Origin: Rhodospirillales bacterium
Lineage (GTDB): Bacteria > Pseudomonadota > Alphaproteobacteria > Rhodospirillales > UBA2165
Assembly (NCBI GenBank): GCA_028823885.1
Contig: JAPPFK010000167.1
Coordinates: forward strand, 1-40,867
Length of the DNA: 40,867 bases
Direction: 5' to 3'
Shown here: positions 15,983 through 23,504 of the stretch, one piece after another
How the letters are laid out: each line of letters opens with the position of its first letter
Numbering within the stretch: position 1 is the stretch's first letter
Made by a program: the position numbers and the translations under genes
Notes under the pieces: model-generated
What the model was told of the DNA's origin: nothing
Seen by the model: only the letters and a program-made list of their open reading frames with translations
Databases searched by the model: none

Positions 15983-16690
15983 CTAGCGAGGCTCCACGCC
16001 AAACCTGTATCCGCTGCCGACGACGGTCAGGATGATCGCCGGCCGGCGGGCATCGGCTTCGATTTTCTTGCGCAGGCGGCTGATCAGGACGTCGATGACC
16101 CGCTCCGAGGGGCCGTCCTCGTCCCGGCTGATGGCGTCCAGAAGAAAGGCCCGCGAAAGCACCCGGTTGGGCGCGTTGACCAATGCCGACAGCAGGTTGA
16201 ACTCGGCGTTGGTCAGCGGAATGACCTCGCCGCCCTGGCGGCTCAAGGTGTGTCCGGCAATGTCCAAGATGAAATCCGCGAACGCCACCGATTGCCGGCG
16301 CCGGGTATCGACCGCCGTCCCCTCTCCATCGGAGCGCCCCAACAGGTTCCGGATCCGCAGGACCAACTCCTCCGGATCGACGGGTTTGTTGAGGTAATCA
16401 TCGGCCCCAACCTCCAGGGCGGTAATCCGGTCGTCCCGGCCTTTGCGCGCCGTCAGAACGATGATCGGCGTCCTGGAACGCGCCCGAACCTGCCGGGCGA
16501 GGGTCAAACCGTCCTCGTCGGGGAGAGTGAGGTCGAGGAGGACCAGGTCGACGGGCTTGCCATTGAGCAGGCCCAGCGTTTCCGTCCCGGTGGCCGCGAC
16601 GCTGACCCGAAACCCCTCTTTCTCCATATAGGCGGCCAAGAGGGATTGGACGAATTCGTCATCCTCGACAATAAGCAGGTGAGGTTTCAT
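15983..16690 (-). CDS. OmpR/PhoB-family response regulator (ArcA/TorR-like)
   Basis: A 235-residue two-domain DNA-binding regulator. The receiver has the acidic pair EDD at 9-11, the phospho-acceptor D53 in LVLLDLTLPDEDG, the conserved T in IIVLTARKG and K in YLNKPVDPEEL. The C-terminal winged helix shows LTNAEFNLLSALV, NRVLSRAFLLDAI and ERVIDVLISRLRKKIE...ILTVVGSGYRF. No histidine kinase is encoded in the window, so it is an orphan here. It is divergent from a REC-Hpt gene, and the shared intergenic region carries three evenly spaced TGTTAA repeats, the arrangement expected for a dimer of an OmpR-type regulator. Confidence 0.92.
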   Translation of the reverse strand: MKPHLLIVEDDEFVQSLLAAYMEKEGFRVSVAATGTETLGLLNGKPVDLVLLDLTLPDEDGLTLARQVRARSRTPIIVLTARKGRDDRITALEVGADDYLNKPVDPEELVLRIRNLLGRSDGEGTAVDTRRRQSVAFADFILDIAGHTLSRQGGEVIPLTNAEFNLLSALVNAPNRVLSRAFLLDAISRDEDGPSERVIDVLISRLRKKIEADARRPAIILTVVGSGYRFGVEPR

Positions 16691-16764
16691 CTCTAAAAAA
16701 ATCTCTTGTTTTCAATCAATTATGATTTATTTCGATGCAATCCGCCGCTTGCTCTTCACATCAA

Positions 16765-16789
16765 TTAACATATTTAACACACTTTAACA
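16765..16789 (-). promoter_or_regulatory. Three phased TGTTAA direct repeats (candidate OmpR-type regulator site)
   Basis: On the minus strand TGTTAA occurs three times at 9- and 10-base spacing (plus-strand TTAACA at 16765, 16774 and 16784). One-turn spacing on the same face of DNA is typical of OmpR-family sites, and TGTTAA resembles the ArcA half-site. The region between 16691 and 16836 is strongly AT-rich compared with the flanks. Confidence 0.5.
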
Positions 16790-16836
16790 TGGGCATTATG
16801 GCGCCAGACCATTGAAGCAAGCAGGGGGTAGGGAAC

Positions 16837-17553
16837 GTGGCCGACATCGAACTGAACCGTATCCTGCACGTGGACGATGAAAGCGATATCCGGCAGGTCG
16901 CGCGGCTGGCGCTCGAGACGGTCGGCGGTTTTACGGTCGAAGGATGCGCGTCCGGGCGGGAAGCGCTCGAAAAGGGCCCGCGTTTTGCGCCTCAGTTGAT
17001 CCTCCTGGACGTGATGATGCCCGGACTGGATGGTCCGGCGACATTCGAGGCGATGAAGGAGATCGACGGGCTGAGGGAGGTCCCGGTGGTGTTCGTGACG
17101 GCCAAGGCGATGCCGTCGGAGTTGCGGCGATTCCTCGATATGGGCGCCGCCGGGGTCATCGCCAAACCGTTCGATCCCATGGCCATTTCCGGCCAGCTTC
17201 GTGAAATCTGGCGGCAAGCCGTGAGTGATCCGGAAGCAAAATTCGCCGAGAAATTCGAGGCGCTCCGCAAGGCCTATGCAGGGCGGCTGGATGAGCGTCT
17301 GAAGGAAATGGAAGGCCAGCGCGACGCACTCGCCTCGGCTTCCGGAAGCGACGGTGAGACGGTGGAGCGCATCTCGCGGGCCGCCCATAAGCTCGCGGGA
17401 AATGCCGCGACGTTCGGGTTTGCGGAACTGGGCGACGCGGCGGCCCAGTTGGAGACGGTGTGCGAAGGAGCCGGCAAGGACGGCGCGCTGCCGGATTCGA
17501 TCCGCCAGGAGATCGTCGACCGCGTCGGCGCCCTGCGGGCGTTGATCGGTTAG
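16837..17553 (+). CDS. Receiver-Hpt phosphorelay protein
   Basis: A 238-residue protein. Residues 1-125 are a CheY-like receiver with HVDDESD (acidic pocket at 13-15), phospho-acceptor D58 in LILLDVMMPG, T88 and K110 in VIAKPFDP. Residues about 135-238 form a helical Hpt domain with the phospho-histidine H184 in RAAHKLAGNAATFGF. It has no DNA-binding or kinase domain, so it should pass phosphate between a kinase and another receiver, possibly the divergent OmpR-type regulator. The start is GTG with GGGGGTAGGG upstream. Confidence 0.9.
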   Translation: MADIELNRILHVDDESDIRQVARLALETVGGFTVEGCASGREALEKGPRFAPQLILLDVMMPGLDGPATFEAMKEIDGLREVPVVFVTAKAMPSELRRFLDMGAAGVIAKPFDPMAISGQLREIWRQAVSDPEAKFAEKFEALRKAYAGRLDERLKEMEGQRDALASASGSDGETVERISRAAHKLAGNAATFGFAELGDAAAQLETVCEGAGKDGALPDSIRQEIVDRVGALRALIG

Positions 17554-17703
17554 TGGCGCCCGGCGTGCCGCGCAATATATTGGAGCTGTTGTTTTTCGAC
17601 GGCTTCGTATCCAGCAGTCCGGATATAAGAAACAACCGGGCGATGTCCCGATATCATTTTTCGGTGTTCCCTGTTCGCGAACCGTCGACCGAGGAGGTGG
17701 TTC

Positions 17704-18201
17704 ATGTCAATTGACCGGTTTCGGTCCCGACTCAGGCCGCCAGGTCTGCTTTACGTGGATGTGTACCCGTACCATCTCTCGCCGTCCGGAGAACTTGAGT
17801 TTCTGCTCCTAAAGCGGCGCGGCGATATCGTCCTGCCGAATGTTTGGCAGCCGGTGTCGGGAAAAATCAAGGAAGGTGAAAAGTTCGGTGAAGCGTTCAT
17901 CCGGCAGGCCGCACAAAAGACGGGTCGGCGCCCTCTCCGCGTGTTTGCGCTCGACACCGTGAACACTTACTTCGATGCCTACTATGACACCGTGATGCTT
18001 GTTCCCAGTGCCGCCTGCCGGCTTTTCGACAAGACCGTCGCGTTGGACGCGGATTTGCATGTCGAATTCAGATGGGTGGATCTGGCGCGGTTCGAGGCAA
18101 TCGTGAAATTCGACCATCAGAGAGAAACGGCGCGCAAGATCAGCGCAATCGTCCTCGAACAGCCTGGGCGGGGCCACTACAGCGAAATTCCGGTGAGTTG
18201 A
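17704..18201 (+). CDS. Nudix-fold protein with a degenerate Nudix box
   Basis: A 165-residue protein resembling the dATP pyrophosphohydrolase-like Nudix group. LEFLLLKRRGDIVLPNVWQPVSGKIKEGE leads into the Nudix helix. The expected box G-x5-E-x7-R-E-U-x-E-E-x-G-U reads G53..E59..R67-Q68-A69-A70-Q71-K72-T73-G74, so all three helix glutamates that bind the catalytic metals are replaced. It therefore probably binds, but does not hydrolyse, a nucleotide-like ligand. The start ATG has a GAGGAGG ribosome-binding site. It follows the REC-Hpt gene by 150 bases on the same strand, which contain nothing recognisable. Confidence 0.78.
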   Translation: MSIDRFRSRLRPPGLLYVDVYPYHLSPSGELEFLLLKRRGDIVLPNVWQPVSGKIKEGEKFGEAFIRQAAQKTGRRPLRVFALDTVNTYFDAYYDTVMLVPSAACRLFDKTVALDADLHVEFRWVDLARFEAIVKFDHQRETARKISAIVLEQPGRGHYSEIPVS

Positions 18202-18266
18202 GACGGCAGATCTCGTTCGGCAATCGGCCTTCAAGCGGCACCGGTCTCCCCGTTCTCCCCAGTGCC

Positions 18267-18304
18267 AAAAAAAGAACCGGAATTTCGGTATCCGAAACTC
18301 CGGT
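18267..18304 (-). terminator. Rho-independent terminator for the phaB-phaC-DUF6489 transcript
   Basis: Read on the minus strand, ACCGGAGTTTCGG pairs with CCGAAATTCCGGT (13 bp, one mismatch) around a 3-base loop, followed by TTCTTTTTTT. It lies about 180 bases beyond the DUF6489 stop; that interval holds only short, unsupported ORFs. Confidence 0.7.
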
Positions 18305-18482
18305 GGAAAGTTCATTGGGGGGGAATTCGTGTTAGCAAAAATGCATCAAATGAATTCGTTTCGCTGGTCGGGCCGGGAAATTCAGCCTCCTGTGCCGCGC
18401 ACTATAGCAGGCCGCTATCGGGAGCGGGTGAATGCGGTATTGACGGCGTATGAACGGATGTTAAAGGGAATGTCAACGTGGA

Positions 18483-18734
18483 TCAGTCGTTCTTCTTGTC
18501 CGCGCCGGCGGCGGTGAATTGCGCCAGAAAGGCTTTCTGCATCTGCTCGAAAGCATCCAGTCCGCTCGGCAGCCAATTTTTGGCGATGGCTTCGGGGTCC
18601 GCGGAGCCCAGATAATCCATCATCCGCTCCTCGATCTGCTTCATGATCGCCGCGTTCATCTGTTCGACCGGCGGAAGCCCAAAAAAAGCGCGTGCTTCCT
18701 CGGGCGTGCAATCGATATCGATAGAGAATTTCAT
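18483..18734 (-). CDS. DUF6489 family small protein linked to phaC
   Basis: An 83-residue protein beginning MKFSIDIDCTPEEARAFFGLP, the characteristic opening of the DUF6489 family. It continues with an amphipathic helical stretch (MNAAIMKQIEERMMDYLG) and ends in a phasin-like WLPSGLDAFEQMQKAFLAQF. It starts 22 bases after the phaC stop, so it is co-transcribed with phaC. Family members are commonly found in alphaproteobacteria; function is unknown, and the helix content and location suggest a PHA-granule or membrane-associated role, which is inference. Confidence 0.8.
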   Translation of the reverse strand: MKFSIDIDCTPEEARAFFGLPPVEQMNAAIMKQIEERMMDYLGSADPEAIAKNWLPSGLDAFEQMQKAFLAQFTAAGADKKND

Positions 18735-18756
18735 CTTGGATGGCCCCCCATGCCCT

Positions 18757-20607
18757 CTAGGACTTGACCTTGACGTAGCTGCCGGGCGCAGGCTCGATGA
18801 CCTTCAGTTTGCCCGCACCGGGCTTGCGGGCGGCAACCTTGTTGCCGGATTTCCGGGAAAGCCACTTGTCCCAGTCGGGCCACCAGGAGCCCGGCGTTTC
18901 GGCCGCCTCGCCGTACCATTCGTCGAACGTGCCGTACGATTTGCGTTTGGTATTGGTCCAGTGCTGATACTTCTGCTTCTCCGGCGAATTGATGACGCCG
19001 GCAATGTGCCCGGAGCCGGCCAGCACGAAACGAACGGGCCCGCCGTAGATGCCGGTTGCCTTGAAGACCGACGCCGCCGGGGCGATATGGTCTTCCTTGG
19101 ACGCCTGCAGGTAGATCGGGATCTTGATGGCGGAGAGGTCGACGGGTTCTCCCAGAACCTCGAACCGGTTTTTCGCCGACAGCTTGTTGTCCTGATACAT
19201 GTCGCGCAGGTAGTCCATCAGCAAGGCCGCCGGAAAGCGGGTCGAATCGGCGTTCCAGAACAACAGGTCGAATGCCGGCGGCGCCTTGCCCAGCAGGTAA
19301 TTGTTGACCACGAAGTACCAGATGAGGTCGTTGGCGCGCAGCATGTTGAAGGTCGACGCCATGGACGCGCCGTCCAGGTAACCCTTTTCGGCCACCTGCT
19401 TCTCCAAGGCATCCACCTGCGTCTTGTCGGTGAACAGCTTGAGTTCACCCGCCTCTTCGAAATCGACCTGGGCGGCGAAAAACGTGGCGGCGGTGATGCG
19501 GTCGTCCCCATGGGCCGCCATGTAGGCCAGCGTGGCGGCGAGCAGGGTCCCGCCGATGCAGTAGCCTATGGCGGTCACCCGGCGTTCGCCGGTGGCCTGT
19601 TCAACCGCGTCCAGGGCGGAAAAAATCCCGTCCCGGATATAATCGTCGAAGCTCTTGCCGGCCATGGTCTCGTCGGGATTGACCCATGACATGACGAAGA
19701 CCGAATACCCTCGGTCCGTTGCCCAGCGAATGAAGGAATTATCGGGCCGGAGGTCGAGGATGTAGAACTTGTTGATCCACGGCGGCACGATGAGGAGCGG
19801 CTTGGCGTAGACCTTTTCGGTGGTCGGGTTGTACTGAACCAGTTGGAAGAACTCGTTCTGGAAGACCACGCCGCCTTCCGAGACCGCGACGTTCTTGCCG
19901 ACTTCGAATGCATCCATGTCGGCCTGCTTGATGCTCAGCGTGCCGTCGCTGTTGCTGAAGTCCTCCATCAGATTCTTGAAGCCGTTGACGAGGTTCTCGC
20001 CGTTGCTCTCGGCGGTCTCCCTGACGACGACCGGGTTGGTGAGGGCAAAGTTGCTGGGGCTCAGCGCATCGACGATCTGACGGCTGTAGAACTCCATCTT
20101 CGCCATGTCTTCCGGTTCCAGGCCGTCCACTTCGCCCACCAGCCGCTTGAGCCAATTGGCGTTCAAGAGGTAGGACTGCTTGAAATAGTCGAAGATGGGA
20201 TGCTCCTCCCAGGCCGGGTCCTTGAACCGGTTGTCGCCGGGTTCCGGGCCGACGACGGGCTGGGCGTCCGCCTCTTGGTTGAACAGGCGCTGGGTCGTGT
20301 TGAGCCACAGGGACTGATAGCCGCGCCAAAGCTCCATCTGCGCATCCATGACCTTGGCCGGGTCCAGCTTGGCGTTGGCCAGCGGACTTGCCGCGGGCAC
20401 CGTGTCCCGATCGGTCTTGCCGCTGCCGGCCTCGCCGCTCTTTTCCGATTTTGCGCCGCCGCTGGCCGAATCCGGAGACCACGCCTCCATCCAGGCGTTC
20501 ATCGCCCGGCCGTATCCCGCCGCCAGCTGCGTCATGCTTTCGGTCAGGTCGGGCAGGCCGGGCTGGTCTGTCTCGCCCTTCTTGTTCTTGTTGTTTGTGG
20601 TGCTCAT
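18757..20607 (-). CDS. phaC: Class I poly(3-hydroxyalkanoate) synthase
   Basis: A 616-residue polymerase that joins (R)-3-hydroxyacyl-CoA units into PHA on the granule surface. The variable N-terminus (about 80 residues, Lys/Asp-rich start) precedes the conserved DPAWEEHPIFDYFKQSYLL region. The catalytic lipase-like box is GYCIGGTLL with the nucleophilic Cys. The general-acid Asp lies in QASKEDHIAP and the His in LAGSGHIAGVINSP. Length and N-terminus fit class I enzymes, which work without PhaE or PhaR subunits. It begins 33 bases after phaB and ends 22 bases before the DUF6489 gene, so the three form one operon. Confidence 0.97.
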   Translation of the reverse strand: MSTTNNKNKKGETDQPGLPDLTESMTQLAAGYGRAMNAWMEAWSPDSASGGAKSEKSGEAGSGKTDRDTVPAASPLANAKLDPAKVMDAQMELWRGYQSLWLNTTQRLFNQEADAQPVVGPEPGDNRFKDPAWEEHPIFDYFKQSYLLNANWLKRLVGEVDGLEPEDMAKMEFYSRQIVDALSPSNFALTNPVVVRETAESNGENLVNGFKNLMEDFSNSDGTLSIKQADMDAFEVGKNVAVSEGGVVFQNEFFQLVQYNPTTEKVYAKPLLIVPPWINKFYILDLRPDNSFIRWATDRGYSVFVMSWVNPDETMAGKSFDDYIRDGIFSALDAVEQATGERRVTAIGYCIGGTLLAATLAYMAAHGDDRITAATFFAAQVDFEEAGELKLFTDKTQVDALEKQVAEKGYLDGASMASTFNMLRANDLIWYFVVNNYLLGKAPPAFDLLFWNADSTRFPAALLMDYLRDMYQDNKLSAKNRFEVLGEPVDLSAIKIPIYLQASKEDHIAPAASVFKATGIYGGPVRFVLAGSGHIAGVINSPEKQKYQHWTNTKRKSYGTFDEWYGEAAETPGSWWPDWDKWLSRKSGNKVAARKPGAGKLKVIEPAPGSYVKVKS

Positions 20608-20640
20608 CGGGAGCCGTTCTCCGGGTCCAGCGTGTCGGGA

Positions 20641-21363
20641 TCAGTACATATGCTGTCCGCCGTTGACCGACAAGGTCGAACCGGTAATGAAACCGGCCTC
20701 GTCGGCAACGAGGAAAAGGACGGTGCGGGCGATTTCCTCCGCCTTGCCCAGGCGGCCGACCGGGATTCTGGCAATGATCTTCTCGAGAACCTGCTCCGGC
20801 ACGGCGGCGACCATGTCCGTATCGATATAGCCGGGGGCGACGGCGTTGACGGTGATGCCTTGGGCTGCGCCCTCCTGCGCCAGCGCCTTGGTGAAACCGT
20901 GAATGCCGGACTTGGCCGCGGCATAGTTCACCTGGCCGTATTGTCCGGCCTGACCGTTGATCGAGCCGATATTGACGATGCGGCCGAACTTGCGCTCGCG
21001 CATTCCTTCGATGACCGTGCGGCTCATGTTGAAGCAGGAGCCCAGGTTGGTATCGATAACCGCCTGCCAGTTCCCGGCATCCATCTTGTGCATGGTGCCG
21101 TCCCGGGTAATGCCGGCGTTGTTCACCAGGACCTCCACCGGTCCCAATTCTTCGGTAATCTTCGCAACGCCCGCGACGCACTCATCGTAATTCGAGACAT
21201 CGAACCTGTACGCCGGAATGCCGGTCTCGCCGGCAAATTTCTTGGCGCGTTCGTCGTTGCCGCCATAATTGGCCGCCACGGTGTATCCGGCGTCCTTGAG
21301 GGCAACGCTGATGGCGGCCCCGATGCCGCGGGTGCCGCCCGTTACGATCGCTATTCGGCTCAT
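20641..21363 (-). CDS. phaB: Acetoacetyl-CoA reductase (NADPH)
   Basis: A 240-residue short-chain dehydrogenase that reduces acetoacetyl-CoA to (R)-3-hydroxybutyryl-CoA, the second step of PHB synthesis. Nucleotide motif TGGTRGIGAAIS is at the N-terminus; NNAGITRDGTMHKM, the catalytic Ser in NIGSINGQAGQ and YAAAK (Tyr-Lys pair) follow. The C-terminal GSTLSVNGGQHMY is typical of PhaB. The start is ATG 21363 with GGGGAGAGAGG upstream, not the track start at 21390. It is the first gene of the minus-strand phaB-phaC-DUF6489 unit. Confidence 0.96.
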   Translation of the reverse strand: MSRIAIVTGGTRGIGAAISVALKDAGYTVAANYGGNDERAKKFAGETGIPAYRFDVSNYDECVAGVAKITEELGPVEVLVNNAGITRDGTMHKMDAGNWQAVIDTNLGSCFNMSRTVIEGMRERKFGRIVNIGSINGQAGQYGQVNYAAAKSGIHGFTKALAQEGAAQGITVNAVAPGYIDTDMVAAVPEQVLEKIIARIPVGRLGKAEEIARTVLFLVADEAGFITGSTLSVNGGQHMY

Positions 21364-21508
21364 ATCCTCTCTCCCCTGCTGAACGCCCACGGAGTGCCGC
21401 CGGTTTTTCGCCGGACGCAGGGTCTCCGAGGCGGTGGGTTTACTTTAACATTCCAAAATACAATCGAAAAATCCGTGCCGTACGGTCCGCGCTCGGGCAC
21501 CGAGCGCA

Positions 21509-21549
21509 TAAAAGAAGAGCGTGATACCGGGCGGGAATCACGCTCTTCT
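21509..21549 (-). terminator. Rho-independent terminator after phasin
   Basis: Minus strand: AGAAGAGCGTGAT pairs perfectly over 13 bp with ATCACGCTCTTCT across an 11-base loop, then TTTTATG. It separates phaP from phaB, so phaB is probably transcribed from its own promoter in 21364-21508. No clear -35/-10 pair was found there. Confidence 0.85.
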
Positions 21550-21570
21550 CGGGAAGCGTACTCGGGTTGC

Positions 21571-22110
21571 CTAGGCGGAGACGAAGGGCTTTACGAAGCT
21601 CTCGACGGCCCCGTCGAAACGGCCCTTGATCGGCTCGAAGCTCTTGACCGCGGTGTCGGCGGCGATCTTGTTGAGCTTGGTGGTCTGGGCAATCACGCGG
21701 TTGACCGAGGTGTTGACGGCCTCGACCTGCAGATCCATCAGCTCCTGCGGATTTTTGACCGCGAAGCTCTTCTGCAGCAGGTCCATGTTCTCGGCGGCCG
21801 CCTTCTTGGTGTAGTCGACCATGGAGGCGTAGTAGGCCTCGGCGCCGGCAACGGCAACGGAGGAAGCCGCTTCGACGGCCTCGATGTTGTCCTTGCCGTA
21901 GGACATCAGCTTGTCATAGGAGATCTTGGCGACGTCCATTTGCTCCTTGCCGTAGGCGCTGGCGTTCCTGTAGCCCTCGGCGGCGGCATCGGCGCCGATG
22001 TTCATCACGTTCTTCAGGGTCTCCTGGCCGACCGAGCTAATGGTCTCGATGGTCTCGGCGGCGGCCTCGGCGGCGGGTTTCGCGGTGCTTGCTTTCGCTT
22101 TGGTGGTCAT
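21571..22110 (-). CDS. phaP: Phasin (PHA granule-associated protein)
   Basis: A 179-residue, all-helical phasin of the Phasin_2 type that coats PHA granules and controls their size and number. Features: Lys/Ala-rich N-terminus, repeated amphipathic helices (EGYRNASAYGKEQMDVAK, AVAGAEAYYASMVDYTK), the FAVKNPQELMDLQVEAV segment that marks the family, and no cysteine. It is expressed from a promoter overlapped by PhaR-type operator palindromes (see those entries), in agreement with granule-dependent derepression known for phasins. A terminator follows. Confidence 0.93.
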   Translation of the reverse strand: MTTKAKASTAKPAAEAAAETIETISSVGQETLKNVMNIGADAAAEGYRNASAYGKEQMDVAKISYDKLMSYGKDNIEAVEAASSVAVAGAEAYYASMVDYTKKAAAENMDLLQKSFAVKNPQELMDLQVEAVNTSVNRVIAQTTKLNKIAADTAVKSFEPIKGRFDGAVESFVKPFVSA

Positions 22111-22163
22111 AACTGGCTCCTTACATCCAAAAGTCAGGCAAATTCATGTTTTGCGTGACGAAA

Positions 22164-22178
22164 TTTTGCATTGCAAAA
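22164..22178. promoter_or_regulatory. PhaR-type operator palindrome 1 (phaP start-site side)
   Basis: TTTTGCATTGCAAAA is a perfect 7-1-7 palindrome with a TGC-N3-GCA core. It covers the expected transcription start of phaP. The TGC-rich core resembles described alphaproteobacterial PhaR sites; binding is inferred. Confidence 0.7.
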
Positions 22179-22181
22179 AGA

Positions 22182-22210
22182 TATATAATCCCCATGAATC
22201 CTCGTGTCAA
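22182..22210 (-). promoter_or_regulatory. Probable sigma70 promoter of phaP
   Basis: On the minus strand TTGACA (22210-22205) is followed after 17 bases by TATATA (22187-22182). This is the best -35/-10 pair in the window and points at phaP. The first palindrome lies just downstream at the start site and the second just upstream of the -35. Confidence 0.65.
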
Positions 22211-22217
22211 CGAGTTT

Positions 22218-22249
22218 TTTTGCATTGCAAAATATTTTGCACTACAAAA
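22218..22249. promoter_or_regulatory. PhaR-type operator palindromes 2 and 3 over the putative phaR promoter
   Basis: A second perfect TTTTGCATTGCAAAA (22218-22232) and a third, one-mismatch copy TTTTGCACTACAAAA (22235-22249) have centres 17 bases apart. TTGCAT (22220) and TACAAA (22243) could be the -35 and -10 of phaR with a 17-base spacer, so both elements would be covered by the operators, consistent with autorepression. Confidence 0.6.
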
Positions 22250-22327
22250 TACCGGTCCAATATGTCAGACTGAAGCAAGATGCCGGCTCAAGGGGTTTGC
22301 CGGTGGTCCATTTACGAGGACGGATGC

Positions 22328-22948
22328 ATGGCCAAACGGCAGAAGAATCCGGACGACGTCGTCATTATCAAGAAATACGCCAATCGGCGCCTCTACAATA
22401 CGGCCGTCGCGGAGTTCGTCACCCTGGACGATCTCCATAGGATGGTTAATGACGGCACCGACTTCGCGGTGAAAGACGCCAAGTCGGGCACCGACATAAC
22501 CACCTCCATATTGGCTCAGATCATCGCCGAAGAAGAGAGCAAGGGGCACAACCTTCTGCCGCTCAATTACCTCCGGCAGCTCCTGAGCTTCTACAATGAT
22601 GGTGTCGGTCAATACCTGTCCACTTATCTCGAACAGAGCATGGATAACTTCTCCAACAATCAGCAGCATATCATGCAGCAGATGCAGGAGATGTTCGGCG
22701 GCGCCGGCGCGATGCAGCAGTTCAATGAAATCGGCCGCCGGAACCTGGAAATTCTCCAGCAATCCATGGCCATGTTCTCGAATCCCAGTAGCGGGTCCGC
22801 CGCGAACGGCAACGGCCAGCATGCTCCAAGCAATGGAAAAGAGCCGTCCACCACGGAGGATGAGGACCGGCAGTCGGAGATCGACCGTCTCCAATCACAA
22901 TTGGCCGAGATCCAACAACGGCTGGATGACCTCTCCAGTGGAGGCTGA
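22328..22948 (+). CDS. phaR: Polyhydroxyalkanoate synthesis repressor
   Basis: A 206-residue regulator. The N-terminal VIIKKYANRRLYNTAVAEFVTLDDLHRMV is the PHB/PHA accumulation-regulator DNA-binding domain, followed by DAKSGTDITTSILAQIIAEEE and NLLPLNYLRQLLSFYNDGV. The C-terminal part is Gln/Met-rich with a coiled-coil tail (SEIDRLQSQLAEIQQRLDDL). PhaR represses phasin and its own gene until PHA granules sequester it. The start is ATG 22328 with GAGG upstream. Co-directional with the MaoC and phaA genes, divergent from phaP. Confidence 0.95.
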   Translation: MAKRQKNPDDVVIIKKYANRRLYNTAVAEFVTLDDLHRMVNDGTDFAVKDAKSGTDITTSILAQIIAEEESKGHNLLPLNYLRQLLSFYNDGVGQYLSTYLEQSMDNFSNNQQHIMQQMQEMFGGAGAMQQFNEIGRRNLEILQQSMAMFSNPSSGSAANGNGQHAPSNGKEPSTTEDEDRQSEIDRLQSQLAEIQQRLDDLSSGG

Positions 22949-22986
22949 ACGCCCATCCCCGTGAATTTTAGGAGCTAGCCCCCCAA

Positions 22987-23427
22987 GTGGACGAAATCGT
23001 ATCCAAGAAAAGCTTTGGGTTTGACGATCTTGCGGTCGGCATGACCGGCGAATACTGCCGGATATTGACCGAGCAGGATATCGAGGGATTTGCCGAAGTC
23101 TCGGGCGACGTCAATCCGATCCATCTCGACGAGGAATATGCCAAGGCATCGATTTTCGGCGACCGGATCAGCCATGGCATCCTCACCGCAGGTTATATCT
23201 CGGCGACATTCGGGGCCGAATTTCCGGGCCCCGGCTGGATCTATGTGAACCAGTCGCTGCGCTTCAAGGCCCCGGTCAGGATCGGTGACCAGGTCGACAC
23301 CCGGGTTACGGTGTCGAAGCTGGTGCCGGAGAAGAAATTCGTCGAATTCAAGACCGTCTGCAAAGTCGGGGAGTCGGTGGTTCTCGACGGCGAGGCGACA
23401 TTGATGGCGCCGAAGTTGGCCGGCTAG
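22987..23427 (+). CDS. phaJ: MaoC family (R)-specific enoyl-CoA hydratase-like protein
   Basis: A 146-residue hotdog-fold hydratase. [15 protein letters not shown] carries the conserved Asp and His of the hydratase 2 motif, and [27 protein letters not shown] is typical of PhaJ/MaoC. It converts trans-2-enoyl-CoA from beta-oxidation to (R)-3-hydroxyacyl-CoA, which PhaC can polymerise. The start is GTG with AGGAG upstream, 38 bases after phaR. The symbol is based on context and fold; a broader acyl-CoA range cannot be excluded. Confidence 0.87.
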   Translation: MDEIVSKKSFGFDDLAVGMTGEYCRILTEQDIEGFAEVSGDVNPIHLDEEYAKASIFGDRISHGILTAGYISATFGAEFPGPGWIYVNQSLRFKAPVRIGDQVDTRVTVSKLVPEKKFVEFKTVCKVGESVVLDGEATLMAPKLAG

Positions 23428-23504
23428 GCCGCACCGGCCGGCCTCGGCAAGATCCAGGCGACACCATGCCGGGCCCGCGGCGCCCGGCTGATGAGGAGGA
23501 AGAA

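Noticed and set aside
18329-18517. Small plus-strand ORFs between the Nudix and DUF6489 genes
   Set aside because: No ribosome-binding site or known domain; the region is better explained by the minus-strand terminator and untranslated space.
19739-21181. 480-aa minus-strand ORF overlapping phaB and phaC
   Set aside because: It is a +1 shadow of the same strand genes with Arg/Gly-rich sequence and no motif.
18757-22158. Long plus-strand ORFs (348 aa and 771 aa) antisense to phaC and phaB
   Set aside because: They overlap well-recognised genes on the minus strand and show no domain. Long open antisense frames are a codon-bias artefact.
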